Positions 34,745 through 43,875 of a DNA stretch of 64,000 bases are shown piece after piece. Within the stretch, counting starts at the first letter, position 1. Every line of letters begins with the position of its first letter. The stretch spans positions 1 to 64,000 of the forward strand of contig JAYPWI010000009.1 of assembly GCA_038135065.1 (NCBI GenBank). The letters run 5' to 3'. A program made the position numbers and the translations under genes. This DNA is from JAYPWI01 sp038135065 (GTDB taxonomy: Bacteria; Actinomycetota; Acidimicrobiia; Acidimicrobiales; Poriferisodalaceae). The notes under the pieces are model-generated. The model did no database searches and had not been told where the DNA came from. It saw only the letters and a list, made by a program, of their open reading frames with translations.

Positions 34745-35146
34745 ATGCCGCTCGAGGACTACCGTTTTCCCATGGCTCGGAACGTGCTGGGAACGGAACT
34801 CGAGGAGTGCGGGCGTGACCCGGTCACCGGGTTCTATCGGGACGGCTGCTGCAACACGGGGGCGGGCGACGTCGGGGTGCACACCGTCTGCGCCGTGGTG
34901 ACCGCTGACTTCCTCGAGTTTTCCGCCTCGGTGGGTAATGACCTCAGCACCCCTCGGCCGGAGTTCGGCTTCGCTGGTCTTCAACCGGGCGACGGCTGGT
35001 GCGTGTGTGCCCCTCGTTGGCAGGAAGCGTTCGTTGCTGGCCACGCGCCACCCGTCCGCCTCGCCGCGACCCACATTGCCAGTCTCGAATGGACGAGCCT
35101 CGACGACCTGATCGCTCACGCAATCGACCCCCCCAGCGAGTCCTGA
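34745..35146 (+). CDS. DUF2237 family protein
   Basis: Small 133-residue protein of the DUF2237 family, function unknown. The match is strong along the whole length: NVLGTELEECGRDPVTGFYRDGCC, DVGVHTVCAVVTADFLEF, GNDLSTPRPEFGFAGLQPGDGWCVCA and the RWQEAFVAGHAPPVRLAATH end. Six cysteines are present, including the CC pair and a C-x-C. Family members are widespread in bacteria and their conserved Cys/Asp/Gly pattern suggests metal or redox chemistry, but no activity is established to my knowledge. Start ATG lies a few bases after GGGGGTGGG. It is divergent from the CoA-transferase and convergent with the lipoprotein gene. Confidence 0.92.
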   Translation: MPLEDYRFPMARNVLGTELEECGRDPVTGFYRDGCCNTGAGDVGVHTVCAVVTADFLEFSASVGNDLSTPRPEFGFAGLQPGDGWCVCAPRWQEAFVAGHAPPVRLAATHIASLEWTSLDDLIAHAIDPPSES

Positions 35147-35162
35147 ACAACGCTCCAGCTCC

Positions 35163-35846
35163 TCAGGAAGTCGAGTCGGAGGTCTCCTCGGTGAGGGCGG
35201 TGAGGATCTGACCGCGGACGACCTGATGGGCGGAAGCAGTGAACCCGGGGTCTACCTCCGGACCGGCCACCATCGTGACGGTGATGACCGAACCACTGTC
35301 GTTGGCAAGCTTGACCACCTGGAAGGTCCGGGCGTTGGACTCCACCGTGGCCACCGCGTCGTCACCGAATGCCACGTCGAAGGGCAATAGTTCCTGCGGG
35401 TCGACGGTTGGATCGATCGCCCCCAGCCAGATGCTGAAGGCTGCACCGAAGAGTGGGTCCCGGGGCTGACCGGTGAGCAGCAGGGCCGTGATGCCCCCGT
35501 CATCGGCGGACACCACACCACCCAGGATGACCTCGTCGATCTGCGCTGTGAACACGGGGAAGCCAGCTGCTGCGCCTCGTACCGTGACGTCGCCGACGGC
35601 GAGCGGGAGCGTCGGGAAGTCGGTCAGCTGCGCGCCAAGCGCTTCGTTGACCAGGTTCCAGGTTTCTATCCATTCCTCTATGCGCCCGACCCCGCCCGAA
35701 GCAGACATCTGCAACTCGGGCCGCAGGGGCGCAGCAATGGTGGTTGTGCTGCCCCGGTCCGACGCGTCCTGCGCCTCCCGTTGGGCACAACCTGCGACGA
35801 CGGACAGGAGCAGGCCGGCAGCGACCATGGCGAGGAGTGGTCGCAC
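35163..35846 (-). CDS. Putative lipoprotein of unknown function
   Basis: A 227-residue product with an N-terminal signal and lipobox VVAGC (cleavage before C20), then a short Ser/Thr linker and a compact domain of about 180 residues with alternating strands. I do not recognise a family. Visible features are IEEWIETWNLVNEALGAQL and a Asp/Ala-rich C-terminal half including VVRGQILTALTEE. Start is GTG, directly abutting the stop codon of the TauD-type gene without any gap, so the two are certainly co-transcribed. The pairing suggests the lipoprotein may help with uptake or sensing of the dioxygenase substrate, which is inference only. Confidence 0.75.
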   Translation of the reverse strand: MRPLLAMVAAGLLLSVVAGCAQREAQDASDRGSTTTIAAPLRPELQMSASGGVGRIEEWIETWNLVNEALGAQLTDFPTLPLAVGDVTVRGAAAGFPVFTAQIDEVILGGVVSADDGGITALLLTGQPRDPLFGAAFSIWLGAIDPTVDPQELLPFDVAFGDDAVATVESNARTFQVVKLANDSGSVITVTMVAGPEVDPGFTASAHQVVRGQILTALTEETSDSTS

Positions 35847-36707
35847 TCAGCGGGGCCGATCGCCAGCGATGGTCACTCGGTGCATGTGCCGTCGATGGCC
35901 GTGGTAGTCGTTCAGCGCGTAGTGCTGCACGCTCCGGTTGTCCCACATGGTGAGGGTGCCCGGCTCCCAGCGAACCCGGCAGGTGAATCGCTCGTCCACG
36001 CAATGATCGAAGAGGAACTCGAGGAGTGCGGCACTCTCGTTACGACGCATGCCGTCGATCCGCTCGGTGAAGGGTCTGTTCACGTACAGGGCCCGCTCGC
36101 CGGTTTCAGGGTGGGTGCGGATGATCGGATGGCGGGTCACCCCGTGGGCCTCGGATGACACCGACGTCTGCATCGAACGCCGATCAGCGGCATGGCGATC
36201 GCTATCGCCACCGGTTCCGTACTGCCGGGCGGCAGAGTGCACGGCGACGAGGGGCTCCAACACCGACTTCATGGTGTCGGAAAGGGCTCGGTAGGCCGCG
36301 TGCTGGTTGGCGAACAGGGTGTCTCCGCCGTGTGGAGGCACCTCTAAGGCGTACAGCATCGAGCCGAGGGGGGGCTCGTCGAGAAAGCTCATGTCGGTGT
36401 GCCACCCCCCACCGAAGTTCACCGTCTCGTCGGGTTCTTTGACGATGGCCAACACCTCGGGATGCCCGTCGATGCCCCCCACGTAGGGGTGGGACTCCAA
36501 CGGCCCGAACTGACGGGCGACCGTGGCCAGTTCGGCCGGGCCGAGCTCTTGGTCCCGAAAGACCAGCACGTGATGATCGAGAAAGGCTGACCGGATTGCG
36601 CCCACGGTCGCACCGTCGAGGTCGGCCAGGTCGGGACCCCACACCTCGGCCCCGACGGCCCCTGACAGAGGCCGGACGTCGAGGGTCTGCTCGACAACAC
36701 TGCTCAT
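35847..36707 (-). CDS. TauD/TfdA-family Fe(II)/2-oxoglutarate dioxygenase
   Basis: Non-haem iron oxygenase of 286 residues, decarboxylating 2-oxoglutarate to drive hydroxylation of a sulfonate, phenoxy acid, carnitine-like or other substrate. The iron ligands H103 and D105 lie in GWHTDMSF, the distal His is H276 in HRVTIAG and the 2-oxoglutarate-binding Arg follows. Typical PPHGGDTLFANQHAAYRAL and VNRPFTERIDGM segments are present. I chose ATG at 36707 because TAGGAT ends 7 nt upstream (36715-36720); an ATG at 36716 is the alternative. It abuts the lipoprotein gene. Substrate unknown. Confidence 0.9.
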   Translation of the reverse strand: MSSVVEQTLDVRPLSGAVGAEVWGPDLADLDGATVGAIRSAFLDHHVLVFRDQELGPAELATVARQFGPLESHPYVGGIDGHPEVLAIVKEPDETVNFGGGWHTDMSFLDEPPLGSMLYALEVPPHGGDTLFANQHAAYRALSDTMKSVLEPLVAVHSAARQYGTGGDSDRHAADRRSMQTSVSSEAHGVTRHPIIRTHPETGERALYVNRPFTERIDGMRRNESAALLEFLFDHCVDERFTCRVRWEPGTLTMWDNRSVQHYALNDYHGHRRHMHRVTIAGDRPR

Positions 36708-36733
36708 GGCGCCCATCCTACGCTCGGCGCTCC

Positions 36734-36907
36734 TTAGCCTCCGAGCAGCCGGTCTAGGACGCGACGCACCCGTCCCGGGCTCGACGATGCCGACACACAT
36801 GCGCAACGGTCGGCGGGAGCCACGTCACCGAGCACGGCTTCGACATGGGCCCCACACCCGCTCCACGACGGACGCCCACAGGTTCGACAGGTCACACGTT
36901 GGCACAT
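36734..36907 (-). CDS. Small Cys-rich protein (57 residues)
   Basis: Very short protein MCQRVTCRTCGRPSWSGCGA followed by HVEAVLGDV, with Cys at 2, 7, 10, 18, 35 and 37 and His at 21, an arrangement resembling a zinc-binding knuckle. I recall similar tiny MCQRV-TCRTCG-type proteins from other actinobacteria, always annotated as hypothetical; this recollection cannot be checked here. The first Met chosen places the Cys at position 2; a longer in-frame start at 36934 adds nine residues. It sits on the same strand as its neighbours, between the dioxygenase and LLM genes, with short gaps and no clear ribosome site. Function unknown. Confidence 0.6.
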   Translation of the reverse strand: MCQRVTCRTCGRPSWSGCGAHVEAVLGDVAPADRCACVSASSSPGRVRRVLDRLLGG

Positions 36908-36964
36908 GGATCCAGCGTAACTCACGCAGCACAAATTGTCCGTACATTTATCCAGGAGGCTCGG

Positions 36965-37903
36965 TCACCCCATCCGGCGGAGACGCTCCGCCACCTCGGC
37001 GACCGCTTCGATCCCGGCCTCGGGTGACCGGGCGCAGGGGGTGAGATTGAAATGACGACAACCGGCCTCCAGATAGGGGGCTAGGTAGTCGGCGATTGCT
37101 GCAGGCGGACCGAAGGGTGAGTAGCGCTCGAACTTCTCGTAGGGCACCCGGTAGAAACCCTCCATCGCAGAGGCCACCCGACGCCTCGCTTCCTGGGGAT
37201 CGGGGTCCACACCGACCCAGATCTGGATCCCGTGATCGGCCTGCACCTCTCGACCCGCCTCAGCTGCCGCCCGATCGAAGCGAGTCACCGCGGCCGAGTA
37301 GCGGTCGACCGTCGACCAGATCCCCAACCAGCCATCGGCATGCCGGCCAGCCCGATCGAGTGCAGCGTCAGCCCGTCCCCCTACATAGATCGGGATCCGG
37401 GGGTCCGGGGTCGGGACGATGGTGGCCTGCGACATGGCGAAGAACTCGCCCTCGTAATCGACCGCTTCGCCGTCGAGCAGGCGGGTGACGATCTCCAATG
37501 ATTCGTCCGTGCGCCTGCCTCGGGTGGCCGGATCGACCCCACACACCTCGACCTCGTGACGGTCATCGCCACCCACTCCCACCCCGAACGAGATCCGCCC
37601 GGGTGCCATCTCTGCCAGGTTGGCCAGCTGCCTGGCCACCGGTACGGGATGACGAAGGGGCAGGAGGTACACCCCGATGTACATCCCGATGGTGGGATGC
37701 AGGTTGGCGATCCCCGCGGCCAGCACCATCCCGTCGTGCCCGTACCCGGCCCGAAAGCTCACATGATCGGCGAAGAAGACGTGATCGATACCGGCATCGG
37801 CCACCAGATCGATCGCCGCCTTGCGCTCGGCCCACGGCCGACTCCACAGATCGAGGGCTGGCGTCACTCCGACCCGCACCGGCGGCACACCTGGTTCCAC
37901 CAT
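36965..37903 (-). CDS. LLM-class F420-dependent oxidoreductase
   Basis: Luciferase-like flavin/F420 oxidoreductase, 312 residues. Visible: GVTPALDLWSRPWAERKAAI, DHVFFADHVSFRAGYGHDG, ANLHPTIGMYIGVYLLPLRHP and the cofactor loop APGRISFGVGVGGDDRHEVE. PRIPIYVGGRADAALDRAG contributes the phosphate site. ATG at 37903 overlaps the stop of the upstream alpha/beta hydrolase gene by one base (TGATG), so translation is coupled. The operon order is epoxide-hydrolase-like, carboxylesterase-like, then this gene, which suggests a short degradation pathway in which an ester or epoxide is hydrolysed and then oxidised. Substrate unknown. Confidence 0.87.
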   Translation of the reverse strand: MVEPGVPPVRVGVTPALDLWSRPWAERKAAIDLVADAGIDHVFFADHVSFRAGYGHDGMVLAAGIANLHPTIGMYIGVYLLPLRHPVPVARQLANLAEMAPGRISFGVGVGGDDRHEVEVCGVDPATRGRRTDESLEIVTRLLDGEAVDYEGEFFAMSQATIVPTPDPRIPIYVGGRADAALDRAGRHADGWLGIWSTVDRYSAAVTRFDRAAAEAGREVQADHGIQIWVGVDPDPQEARRRVASAMEGFYRVPYEKFERYSPFGPPAAIADYLAPYLEAGCRHFNLTPCARSPEAGIEAVAEVAERLRRMG

Positions 37904-38814
37904 CACGCAACCCCCTCCCCGGTCCCGTCGACCCGCGCGACGATCCGGGTAATCCACTCGGCGACATCGGAATCGAAACGCTCGGTCTGGTCGTTGTCGA
38001 AGTGTCCGAACCCGTGGCCGACGCCTTGGTAGTGGCACACCTCGACGACGCCACCCGCCGCCTCGTAGACCGCGGCGACCCGGTCGGTGATCTCGACGGG
38101 CACATTGAGATCGACCTCGGGCACCACCAGCAGGACATCGGGTGTTCGCAGGTGCTGACCGGACCCCACGATGTCGGCGATCGAGGCCTCCCCCATCGCC
38201 CTGGTGGTGCCGAAGTAGTCCACGGTGTTGGCCACCAGTCGCCGGCCGTGATCGGTATCGAGGTTGCGGGCATAGTCGTAGCGGGCCAGGGGATCAACCG
38301 GAGGCCACAGCGCAGCCACGCCAAGGGGCGCGTCGTCGCCCCCGTCGTCCACCACCCACTGTCCATCCACCAAGAGCTCCCCGACCTCCACCGGCTCGAA
38401 GTGGTCACACCCCAGCGCACTCAGCCACGCCAGGTGTCCCCCGCTCGAGCTCCCGATACTGACCACTAGCTCAGGATCGACACCCAGGGCGTCTGCGTTG
38501 GCCCGCACCCAACGGATCGCCGATGAGACGTCGACCGATCCCCGGGGATGCGGCCCGGTCGCGCCACACCGGAAGTCGACGGCCACCACCACGGCACCCC
38601 GTGCGGCCAGGGCAGCGTCATACCGCTTACCGAGGCGTCGGTCGTTGTCGCACCACGCACCGCCGTGCACGTCGACAACGGCCACCCGGCCGTCCCCGGG
38701 TGTCTCGGGGCGCCATACCCGGGCGAGCAGCTCGACATCGCCGTGGCGCAGGTAGGGAACGTCCTCTCGGGTCACGGTGTGTCGGGCATCGGGGTCGAAC
38801 CCATGGGTGCTCAT
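37903..38814 (-). CDS. Alpha/beta hydrolase, esterase/lipase-like
   Basis: Carboxylesterase-type hydrolase of 303 residues of the alpha/beta fold (BD-FAE / HSL-like). The oxyanion-hole motif reads DVHGGAWCDNDRR and the nucleophile elbow is SIGSSSGGHLAWLSA with the catalytic Ser in its centre. Further on, the catalytic Asp and His are probably in LLVVPEVDLNVP and GVGHGFGHFDN respectively. The ATG overlaps the stop of the epoxide-hydrolase-like gene as ATGA, and the stop overlaps the LLM gene start by one base, so all three are co-translated. Expected to cleave short esters or lactones; the natural substrate is unknown. Confidence 0.85.
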   Translation of the reverse strand: MSTHGFDPDARHTVTREDVPYLRHGDVELLARVWRPETPGDGRVAVVDVHGGAWCDNDRRLGKRYDAALAARGAVVVAVDFRCGATGPHPRGSVDVSSAIRWVRANADALGVDPELVVSIGSSSGGHLAWLSALGCDHFEPVEVGELLVDGQWVVDDGGDDAPLGVAALWPPVDPLARYDYARNLDTDHGRRLVANTVDYFGTTRAMGEASIADIVGSGQHLRTPDVLLVVPEVDLNVPVEITDRVAAVYEAAGGVVEVCHYQGVGHGFGHFDNDQTERFDSDVAEWITRIVARVDGTGEGVA

Positions 38815-39782
38815 GCCAGACCCCCCAGGAAGGCCAGCAGGGCCTGGTTGGTCTCCTCGGGTGCCTCTTGCTGGTTCCAGTGCCCGATGCCCTCGAGGAG
38901 CACGGTCCCCCGATGGTCGTCGCACATCGACTCCATCAGGGCGATCCCAGGACCCGCTTGGCCGACCACCCCGCCATTCACCACGAAGTCCGAGAGCCCA
39001 CCCACGAAGGCGGAGGGAATCGAGATGCGGGCCTGATGCCACGGGCCGGTGAGGTCGTAGTTGCGCTGGAAGTTCCGGTACCAGTTCACCCCGCCCCCGA
39101 ACCCCGAGCGGGTGAAGGCATCGACGTACACCTCGAAGTCCGACGGGTCGAGCCAGCCCGGCAGCTCCTGTGGTACCCCGGTCGCCTCGAGCAAGCGAGT
39201 CTGGGACCCAGGATCGGCTCCGTGCATGGTCGCTGGCCGATCGCCGGCCACCGACCACATCACCTGGCGCAGCGTCGACCCCGGATCGGCGTCCAGTTCG
39301 GCCTCGGCTCGGCGAGGTTCCTGGAAGTACAGGATGTAGTGGAAGGCGTCGCCCATGGTGGCTCGCAACAGGTCGATGAGACTCATCGGTCCGCGGGGGA
39401 GATACGGCACGCTCATGGCCATAACCCCGCGGAACAGGTCCGGCCGGAACAGGGCGCACTGCCACGCCACGAACGAACCCCAGTCGTGACCCACCACTGC
39501 GGGAGCGGGATCGCCGTAGTACTCGGCCAGGGCCACCACATCACCGACGAGATGGAAGATGTCGTACTCCTCCACGGTCTCGGGCCGAGAGCTGTCCCCG
39601 TACCCCCGTTGATCGGGAGCGATGACCCGGTAGCCAGCAGCGGCCAGGGCCGGAATCTGGTGGCGCCACGAGTGGGCCAACTCGGGGAAGCCGTGCAGCA
39701 ACACGACCAACGGCCCCTCACCCATGTGATGAACCCGGAGGGTCACCCCGTTCACCTCGACCAGCTCGCTGTCGATGGTCAT
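38811..39782 (-). CDS. Alpha/beta hydrolase, epoxide hydrolase-like
   Basis: Alpha/beta hydrolase of 323 residues resembling soluble epoxide hydrolases and haloalkane dehalogenases. The oxyanion motif HGFPELAHSWRHQ and the nucleophile motif GHDWGSFVAWQ (Asp nucleophile) are the pattern of epoxide hydrolases. The cap region carries several Tyr residues (FHYILYFQEP, VNWYRNFQRNYDL) that could supply the ring-opening pair, and the catalytic His lies in GIGHWNQQEAPEE. Start ATG at 39782 follows GGAGCGGGG; it is the first gene of the operon with the esterase and LLM genes and is divergent from a P450, a plausible source of an epoxide substrate (inference). Confidence 0.87.
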   Translation of the reverse strand: MTIDSELVEVNGVTLRVHHMGEGPLVVLLHGFPELAHSWRHQIPALAAAGYRVIAPDQRGYGDSSRPETVEEYDIFHLVGDVVALAEYYGDPAPAVVGHDWGSFVAWQCALFRPDLFRGVMAMSVPYLPRGPMSLIDLLRATMGDAFHYILYFQEPRRAEAELDADPGSTLRQVMWSVAGDRPATMHGADPGSQTRLLEATGVPQELPGWLDPSDFEVYVDAFTRSGFGGGVNWYRNFQRNYDLTGPWHQARISIPSAFVGGLSDFVVNGGVVGQAGPGIALMESMCDDHRGTVLLEGIGHWNQQEAPEETNQALLAFLGGLA

Positions 39783-39884
39783 CCCCGCTCCGATCTCCCG
39801 CCGAGCACCATGGTGACCGGTCCCGAGCAGCGACGCCAGACTCCGGGCCGTGCTCGGGCGATTAGCCTCGGGGACGGGGTCACC

Positions 39885-41108
39885 ATGACGGACTGTCCGT
39901 TCCAACCGTTCTCGGAGAGTTACCTGGCCGACCCGTATCCGGTGTTCTCCGAGCTGCGAGCCGAGACGGCGGCCTTCCACAGTGACGAGCTGGACATGTG
40001 GGTGGTCACCCGTCATCGCGATGCCGCCCGGGTGATGGCCGACACCACCGCTCTGTCTGCTGCCAATTCCCAGGACCCCCTGCTCCCCTTCTCCCCGGAC
40101 GCCGCAGCCGTCTTGGCCGCCGGCTTTGGCTACCGCCCGGTGATGACCAACCTCGATCCACCCGAACACGCCCGGATCAGGCGCCACAACGTGGCCGCCT
40201 TTTCCGCCACCCGAGTGGCCGCCCTCGAGCCAGCCATCCGTTCGACCGTGGATTCCCTGCTCGAACCGATGTTGGACCGCCCCAGGTTCGATTGGGTGGC
40301 GGGGTTGTCGTTCCCCCTGCCCGTCTACGTCATCTTCGACCTGGTCGGGTTCCCCAGATCAGATGCCGAGATGGTCAAAGAATGGACCACTGATCGTCTC
40401 ACCATCCTCTTCGGCCACCCAGACGAGAGCGAGCAGCTCCGGGTCGCCCACAACATGGCCGAGCTGTACGGCTACTGCGCCCGCTTCGTCGAGCACCGTC
40501 GAGCGCACCGGGCCGACGACGTAACCTCGGCCCTGCTCGACGTCCACGACGCCGACCCTGCACAGCTGTCGATCGAGGAGATCACCAGCGTCATCGTGGG
40601 CCTATCAATCGCCGGCCACGAGACGACGACCAACCTGTTGTCGAACTGCATGGTGTGGCTGCTGCGACATCGTTCCCAGTGGCAGGAATTGTGCCGCGAC
40701 CCCGCCTTGATCCCCAACGCCGTGGAGGAAGTCCTCCGGTTCGATTCGAGCGTGAACGCGTGGCGCCGACTGGCACGGACCCCCATCGAACTCGACGGGG
40801 TCACCATCCCCGCCGGCGCCCGGATCCTGGTCCTGCTCGGCTCGGCCAATCACGACGAGGAGGTCTTCGAGAACCCGGATCGGTTCGATATCCGGCGGCC
40901 GAATGCCCGTCAGCACATCTCCTTCGGCAAGGGCATTCACTACTGCCTGGGCGCCCCGTTGGCCCGACTCGAGGCACGGATCGTGCTGGAGGAGATCACC
41001 CGTCGGGCTCCCGACCTGGTGCTCGAGGAACAAGCGTTGCGCTATCCGCCGATCATCAGCTTCCGCGGCCCCACCTCACTATGGCTGGCTCGCAGCAACC
41101 TCGACTGA
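39885..41108 (+). CDS. Cytochrome P450
   Basis: Class I bacterial cytochrome P450, 407 residues. The I-helix reads GLSIAGHETTTNLLSN, the ExxR motif is in NAVEEVLRFDS (EVLR), and the haem-ligand loop is SFGKGIHYCLGAPLARLE with Cys 354. It resembles CYP families that hydroxylate terpenoids, steroids or small aromatics and would need ferredoxin and reductase partners encoded elsewhere. The start ATG at 39885 follows TAGCCT by 16 nt, so it may have a short leader. Divergent from the epoxide-hydrolase operon and close to another P450. Substrate unknown. Confidence 0.93.
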   Translation: MTDCPFQPFSESYLADPYPVFSELRAETAAFHSDELDMWVVTRHRDAARVMADTTALSAANSQDPLLPFSPDAAAVLAAGFGYRPVMTNLDPPEHARIRRHNVAAFSATRVAALEPAIRSTVDSLLEPMLDRPRFDWVAGLSFPLPVYVIFDLVGFPRSDAEMVKEWTTDRLTILFGHPDESEQLRVAHNMAELYGYCARFVEHRRAHRADDVTSALLDVHDADPAQLSIEEITSVIVGLSIAGHETTTNLLSNCMVWLLRHRSQWQELCRDPALIPNAVEEVLRFDSSVNAWRRLARTPIELDGVTIPAGARILVLLGSANHDEEVFENPDRFDIRRPNARQHISFGKGIHYCLGAPLARLEARIVLEEITRRAPDLVLEEQALRYPPIISFRGPTSLWLARSNLD

Positions 41109-41111
41109 TGA

Positions 41112-42491
41112 TCAGCCCGGCCACACCTGCGTCGTGGGGCGGAATTGGCTCCATGCGAACCAGAAGGATTGGTGGCTGGGCAACTCGCCCTGTTCGTCGC
41201 TGACCACCCAACCGGCCCCGTCGCTGACCGCCGTCAGCCCTGCGTGCTCAGCGACCTCGCCTTCGGCAAGTGCCGACAGCGCAACCACGGGGAACGCAAC
41301 CGGGGTCCCCGATCGGGTCATGGCACCGAGGACCACATCGTGGACACCGAGCCGGGGATCGACATCACCGATCGGGAAGATGGGACCGTCATCATCACGA
41401 CCCGCAAGGGGGTCGTCTGGGTAGATCCGACCGACCCCGCCATCGGCAGCCACGATGGTCGTGGACGGATGGACCTCTCGCCACTGCCCCCAGGTAGTCA
41501 CCCGGACCGAGATCGGTATGAGCTCGACCCCGTCGCCGGCCAGCGTCCCCGTTACCGCCTCCCCGGTGAAGGTGTCGATGATCGAGCCCGACCCGAGGTC
41601 GTACATCACCTTGTTCGATCTGCTCAGCAAACCTGAGGTCCGCAGGACCAGGGGGTCCTCGAGGTCGACTTCGCCATCACCGACCAGCACACGATCGGTG
41701 TAGTAGGCCTGACCCGAACCACACAGAGTGCAGTAGGGAACGGCGATCCGTCTGCCCCCCAGCACGTCGTTGACCATCTCGTGCACTTCCATCTGATGGA
41801 GGGGATATGCACGGGCCTGCCCCTCGACCACCACTCCGAGGACCAGACGTTCGGCCCCGTACCAGGCGCCCTCTACGACCTCCGTGACGGCGGGAACGTC
41901 CAGGGCCGGGATACACCCGCGGTCCCGACAGGCCCCACGATCACCCAACGGCCGATCATCCATGAACACCCCACCCCAACCGACCAGGCGGAGATCCGCG
42001 AGCACAGGATCTTCGAAGAGGGAGGCCCATCGCTGATCCACTGCGCCCAGAATGGCGACCTTCACCGCGCGATACCCATGGGGGGCCGGGACATCCGATG
42101 CGATGAGGTAGTCGATCGCCGATACCCATGGGCGCACGGGATCGATCGGCACCCCAAGGTGTTCCAACCCCTCGATCAGTGCGTCTGCCGACGGGGAACC
42201 ACGCCGATAGAAGCGCAGTAGATCGGCCAGGACCCAGGCCACCCCAGGGTCACCGGACGCGATGACAGGAGTAACCAGTTCGGGGCCCAGGTCGCTCCCG
42301 AATGCGTCGACCAGAGCGCGCACCGCTGCCGAGGGCTCGGCGCCGTCGGGTGCCAGACCGATCGGCTCGCCCACCGCCGACGCAGGTGGTGTCACCGGCG
42401 AGGCGTCAACCGGCGACGACTCCTGGCCGGGCCCGCACGCCCCAAGGACCACGGCTGCGAGGCCGATCAGCCACCTAGGGAAGGGTCCCAT
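41112..42491 (-). CDS. DUF3179 domain-containing lipoprotein
   Basis: A 459-residue predicted lipoprotein with lipobox LGAC (C19), belonging to DUF3179. Characteristic segments are ARAYPLHQMEVHEMVNDVLGGRRIAVPYCTLCGSGQAY and LRTSGLLSRSNKVMYDLGSGSIIDTFTGEA, together with VHPSTTIV and HQSFWFAWSQFRP. The C-x2-C near residue 250 of the family core is intact, consistent with metal binding or redox function, but the family has no established role to my knowledge. The ATG overlaps the last 25 bp of the upstream P450 gene on the same strand, so the two are co-transcribed; it is convergent with the preceding P450 (3 bp). Confidence 0.88.
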   Translation of the reverse strand: MGPFPRWLIGLAAVVLGACGPGQESSPVDASPVTPPASAVGEPIGLAPDGAEPSAAVRALVDAFGSDLGPELVTPVIASGDPGVAWVLADLLRFYRRGSPSADALIEGLEHLGVPIDPVRPWVSAIDYLIASDVPAPHGYRAVKVAILGAVDQRWASLFEDPVLADLRLVGWGGVFMDDRPLGDRGACRDRGCIPALDVPAVTEVVEGAWYGAERLVLGVVVEGQARAYPLHQMEVHEMVNDVLGGRRIAVPYCTLCGSGQAYYTDRVLVGDGEVDLEDPLVLRTSGLLSRSNKVMYDLGSGSIIDTFTGEAVTGTLAGDGVELIPISVRVTTWGQWREVHPSTTIVAADGGVGRIYPDDPLAGRDDDGPIFPIGDVDPRLGVHDVVLGAMTRSGTPVAFPVVALSALAEGEVAEHAGLTAVSDGAGWVVSDEQGELPSHQSFWFAWSQFRPTTQVWPG

Positions 42492-43789
42492 GCCACCGGC
42501 AGATGCTTGACACCGCTCTGGAAGTTCGACACGAGACGCTCGGGCTCGCCGGTGAGCCGCAGATTGGACAGGCGAGGAAGCACCTGACCGAAGATCGAGC
42601 TCATCTGACGTCGGGCCAGGTGGGACCCCAGACAGAAGTGAGGGCCGGAGCCGAAGGACAGATGGTCGTTGGGTGAGCGACGGATATCGAACAGGTCGGG
42701 CTGCGAGAACACCGCCGGGTCACGATTGGCGGCGACGTGGTAGACGACGACCTTGTCGCCCGCTGCGATCTCGACCCCGCCAAGTGAGGCAGCCCTCGTT
42801 GCCGTACGCCGGAAGTGGACCACGGGAGGACAGAAGCGCAACATCTCCTCGATCGCCCCGGGTAACAGACCAGGGTCCTCCAGGAGCAGGGCCAACTGAT
42901 CTGGGTGTTCGAGCAGGGCCAACATGCCGCTGGGAATCGCGTTGCGAAGGGTTTCGTTCCCCGCCACGGCGAACAGAAAGAACATCGTCTCGAACTCGGT
43001 GTCGGTGATGCCGCCCTCCTCGTCCTCGGCTGCGAGGAGGATCGACACCACATCGTCACCGGGAAACCGACGCCGGTAGCGGGCCAACTCGTGCGCGTAC
43101 GCATACATGTCGGCCAGACCTTCCCGCGACCGCGGGTCGGGCAACCGACCGTCGGGGCCGACGGCGATCCCGTCCCGGATGGCTCGGGACCGTCGGGCCA
43201 TGTCGGTGGCGATCGATGGGTCGAAGGCATCCGAGACTGCATATTCGTCGTCCTGATAGCCGATGACCCGGTTGCTCCAGTCGTAGAGCAGCATCCGATC
43301 CGACTCAGGCACACCCATGATCTCGGCCAGGGTCATCAGGGGCAGTTCGGCAGCGATGTCACTGGCGAAGTCGGCCTCCCCCCGATCGATGACCCCGTCG
43401 ACGATTCGCTCCGCCCGGGACTCGATGCTGGCTTCGAGGGCGCTCACCGCTCGCGGGGTGAAGGACTTGCTGAGGAGGCGCCGAAGACGGCTGTGCTGGG
43501 GTGGATCCTGGTTGAGCATCATTCGCTGGACGAACCCGAGCATCTCGGCTGTACCGGGGTCCCGAATCTGCGTACCCCCGAGATGAGAGGAGAATGCGTC
43601 GGCGTCTCGCAGGACCCGACCGACCAGGTCGTGGCTCAGTACAGCCCAGAACCCAGGACCCTGTTCCCACCCCAAGACCTCAGGCTCGTCGACCCACTGC
43701 ACGGGTGACTCTGCCCTGAGCCGAGCAATCCGCTCGTAGGGAACCCCATCGACATAGGTCAACGGATCGAAGAGCCACGAGTTTCCCAC
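42467..43789 (-). CDS. Cytochrome P450, sterol/alkane-oxidase-like (CYP124/125/142 style)
   Basis: P450 of 440 residues with features of the mycobacterial sterol and methyl-branched lipid hydroxylases: the substrate-channel motif QDPPQHSRLRRLLSKSFTPR, the I-helix VAGNETLRNAIPSG, the EEMLR ExxR motif, and the haem loop SFGSGPHFCLGSHLARRQ (Cys about 386). The catalytic acid-alcohol pair is retained as Glu-Thr. CYP125/142 oxidise the side chain of cholesterol or cholestenone in actinobacteria; here this would fit the acyl-CoA and thioesterase genes, but the substrate is not proven. The start GTG is at 43789. Its 3' end overlaps the DUF3179 gene. Confidence 0.9.
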   Translation of the reverse strand: MGNSWLFDPLTYVDGVPYERIARLRAESPVQWVDEPEVLGWEQGPGFWAVLSHDLVGRVLRDADAFSSHLGGTQIRDPGTAEMLGFVQRMMLNQDPPQHSRLRRLLSKSFTPRAVSALEASIESRAERIVDGVIDRGEADFASDIAAELPLMTLAEIMGVPESDRMLLYDWSNRVIGYQDDEYAVSDAFDPSIATDMARRSRAIRDGIAVGPDGRLPDPRSREGLADMYAYAHELARYRRRFPGDDVVSILLAAEDEEGGITDTEFETMFFLFAVAGNETLRNAIPSGMLALLEHPDQLALLLEDPGLLPGAIEEMLRFCPPVVHFRRTATRAASLGGVEIAAGDKVVVYHVAANRDPAVFSQPDLFDIRRSPNDHLSFGSGPHFCLGSHLARRQMSSIFGQVLPRLSNLRLTGEPERLVSNFQSGVKHLPVAWDPSLGG

Positions 43790-43875
43790 CCTCGTATTGT
43801 GCCCGAGGCCCGAGGCGCAGAAGAACAGCCAGGATGTGGCAGGCTAACTGGAATGTCCCACCGGGCGAGCGGCCG

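Noticed and set aside
42467..43789. P450 with a defective I-helix (AGNETL instead of AGxETT)
   Set aside because: Only the second Thr is changed; the catalytic Glu-Thr pair is intact and P450cam also lacks the second Thr.
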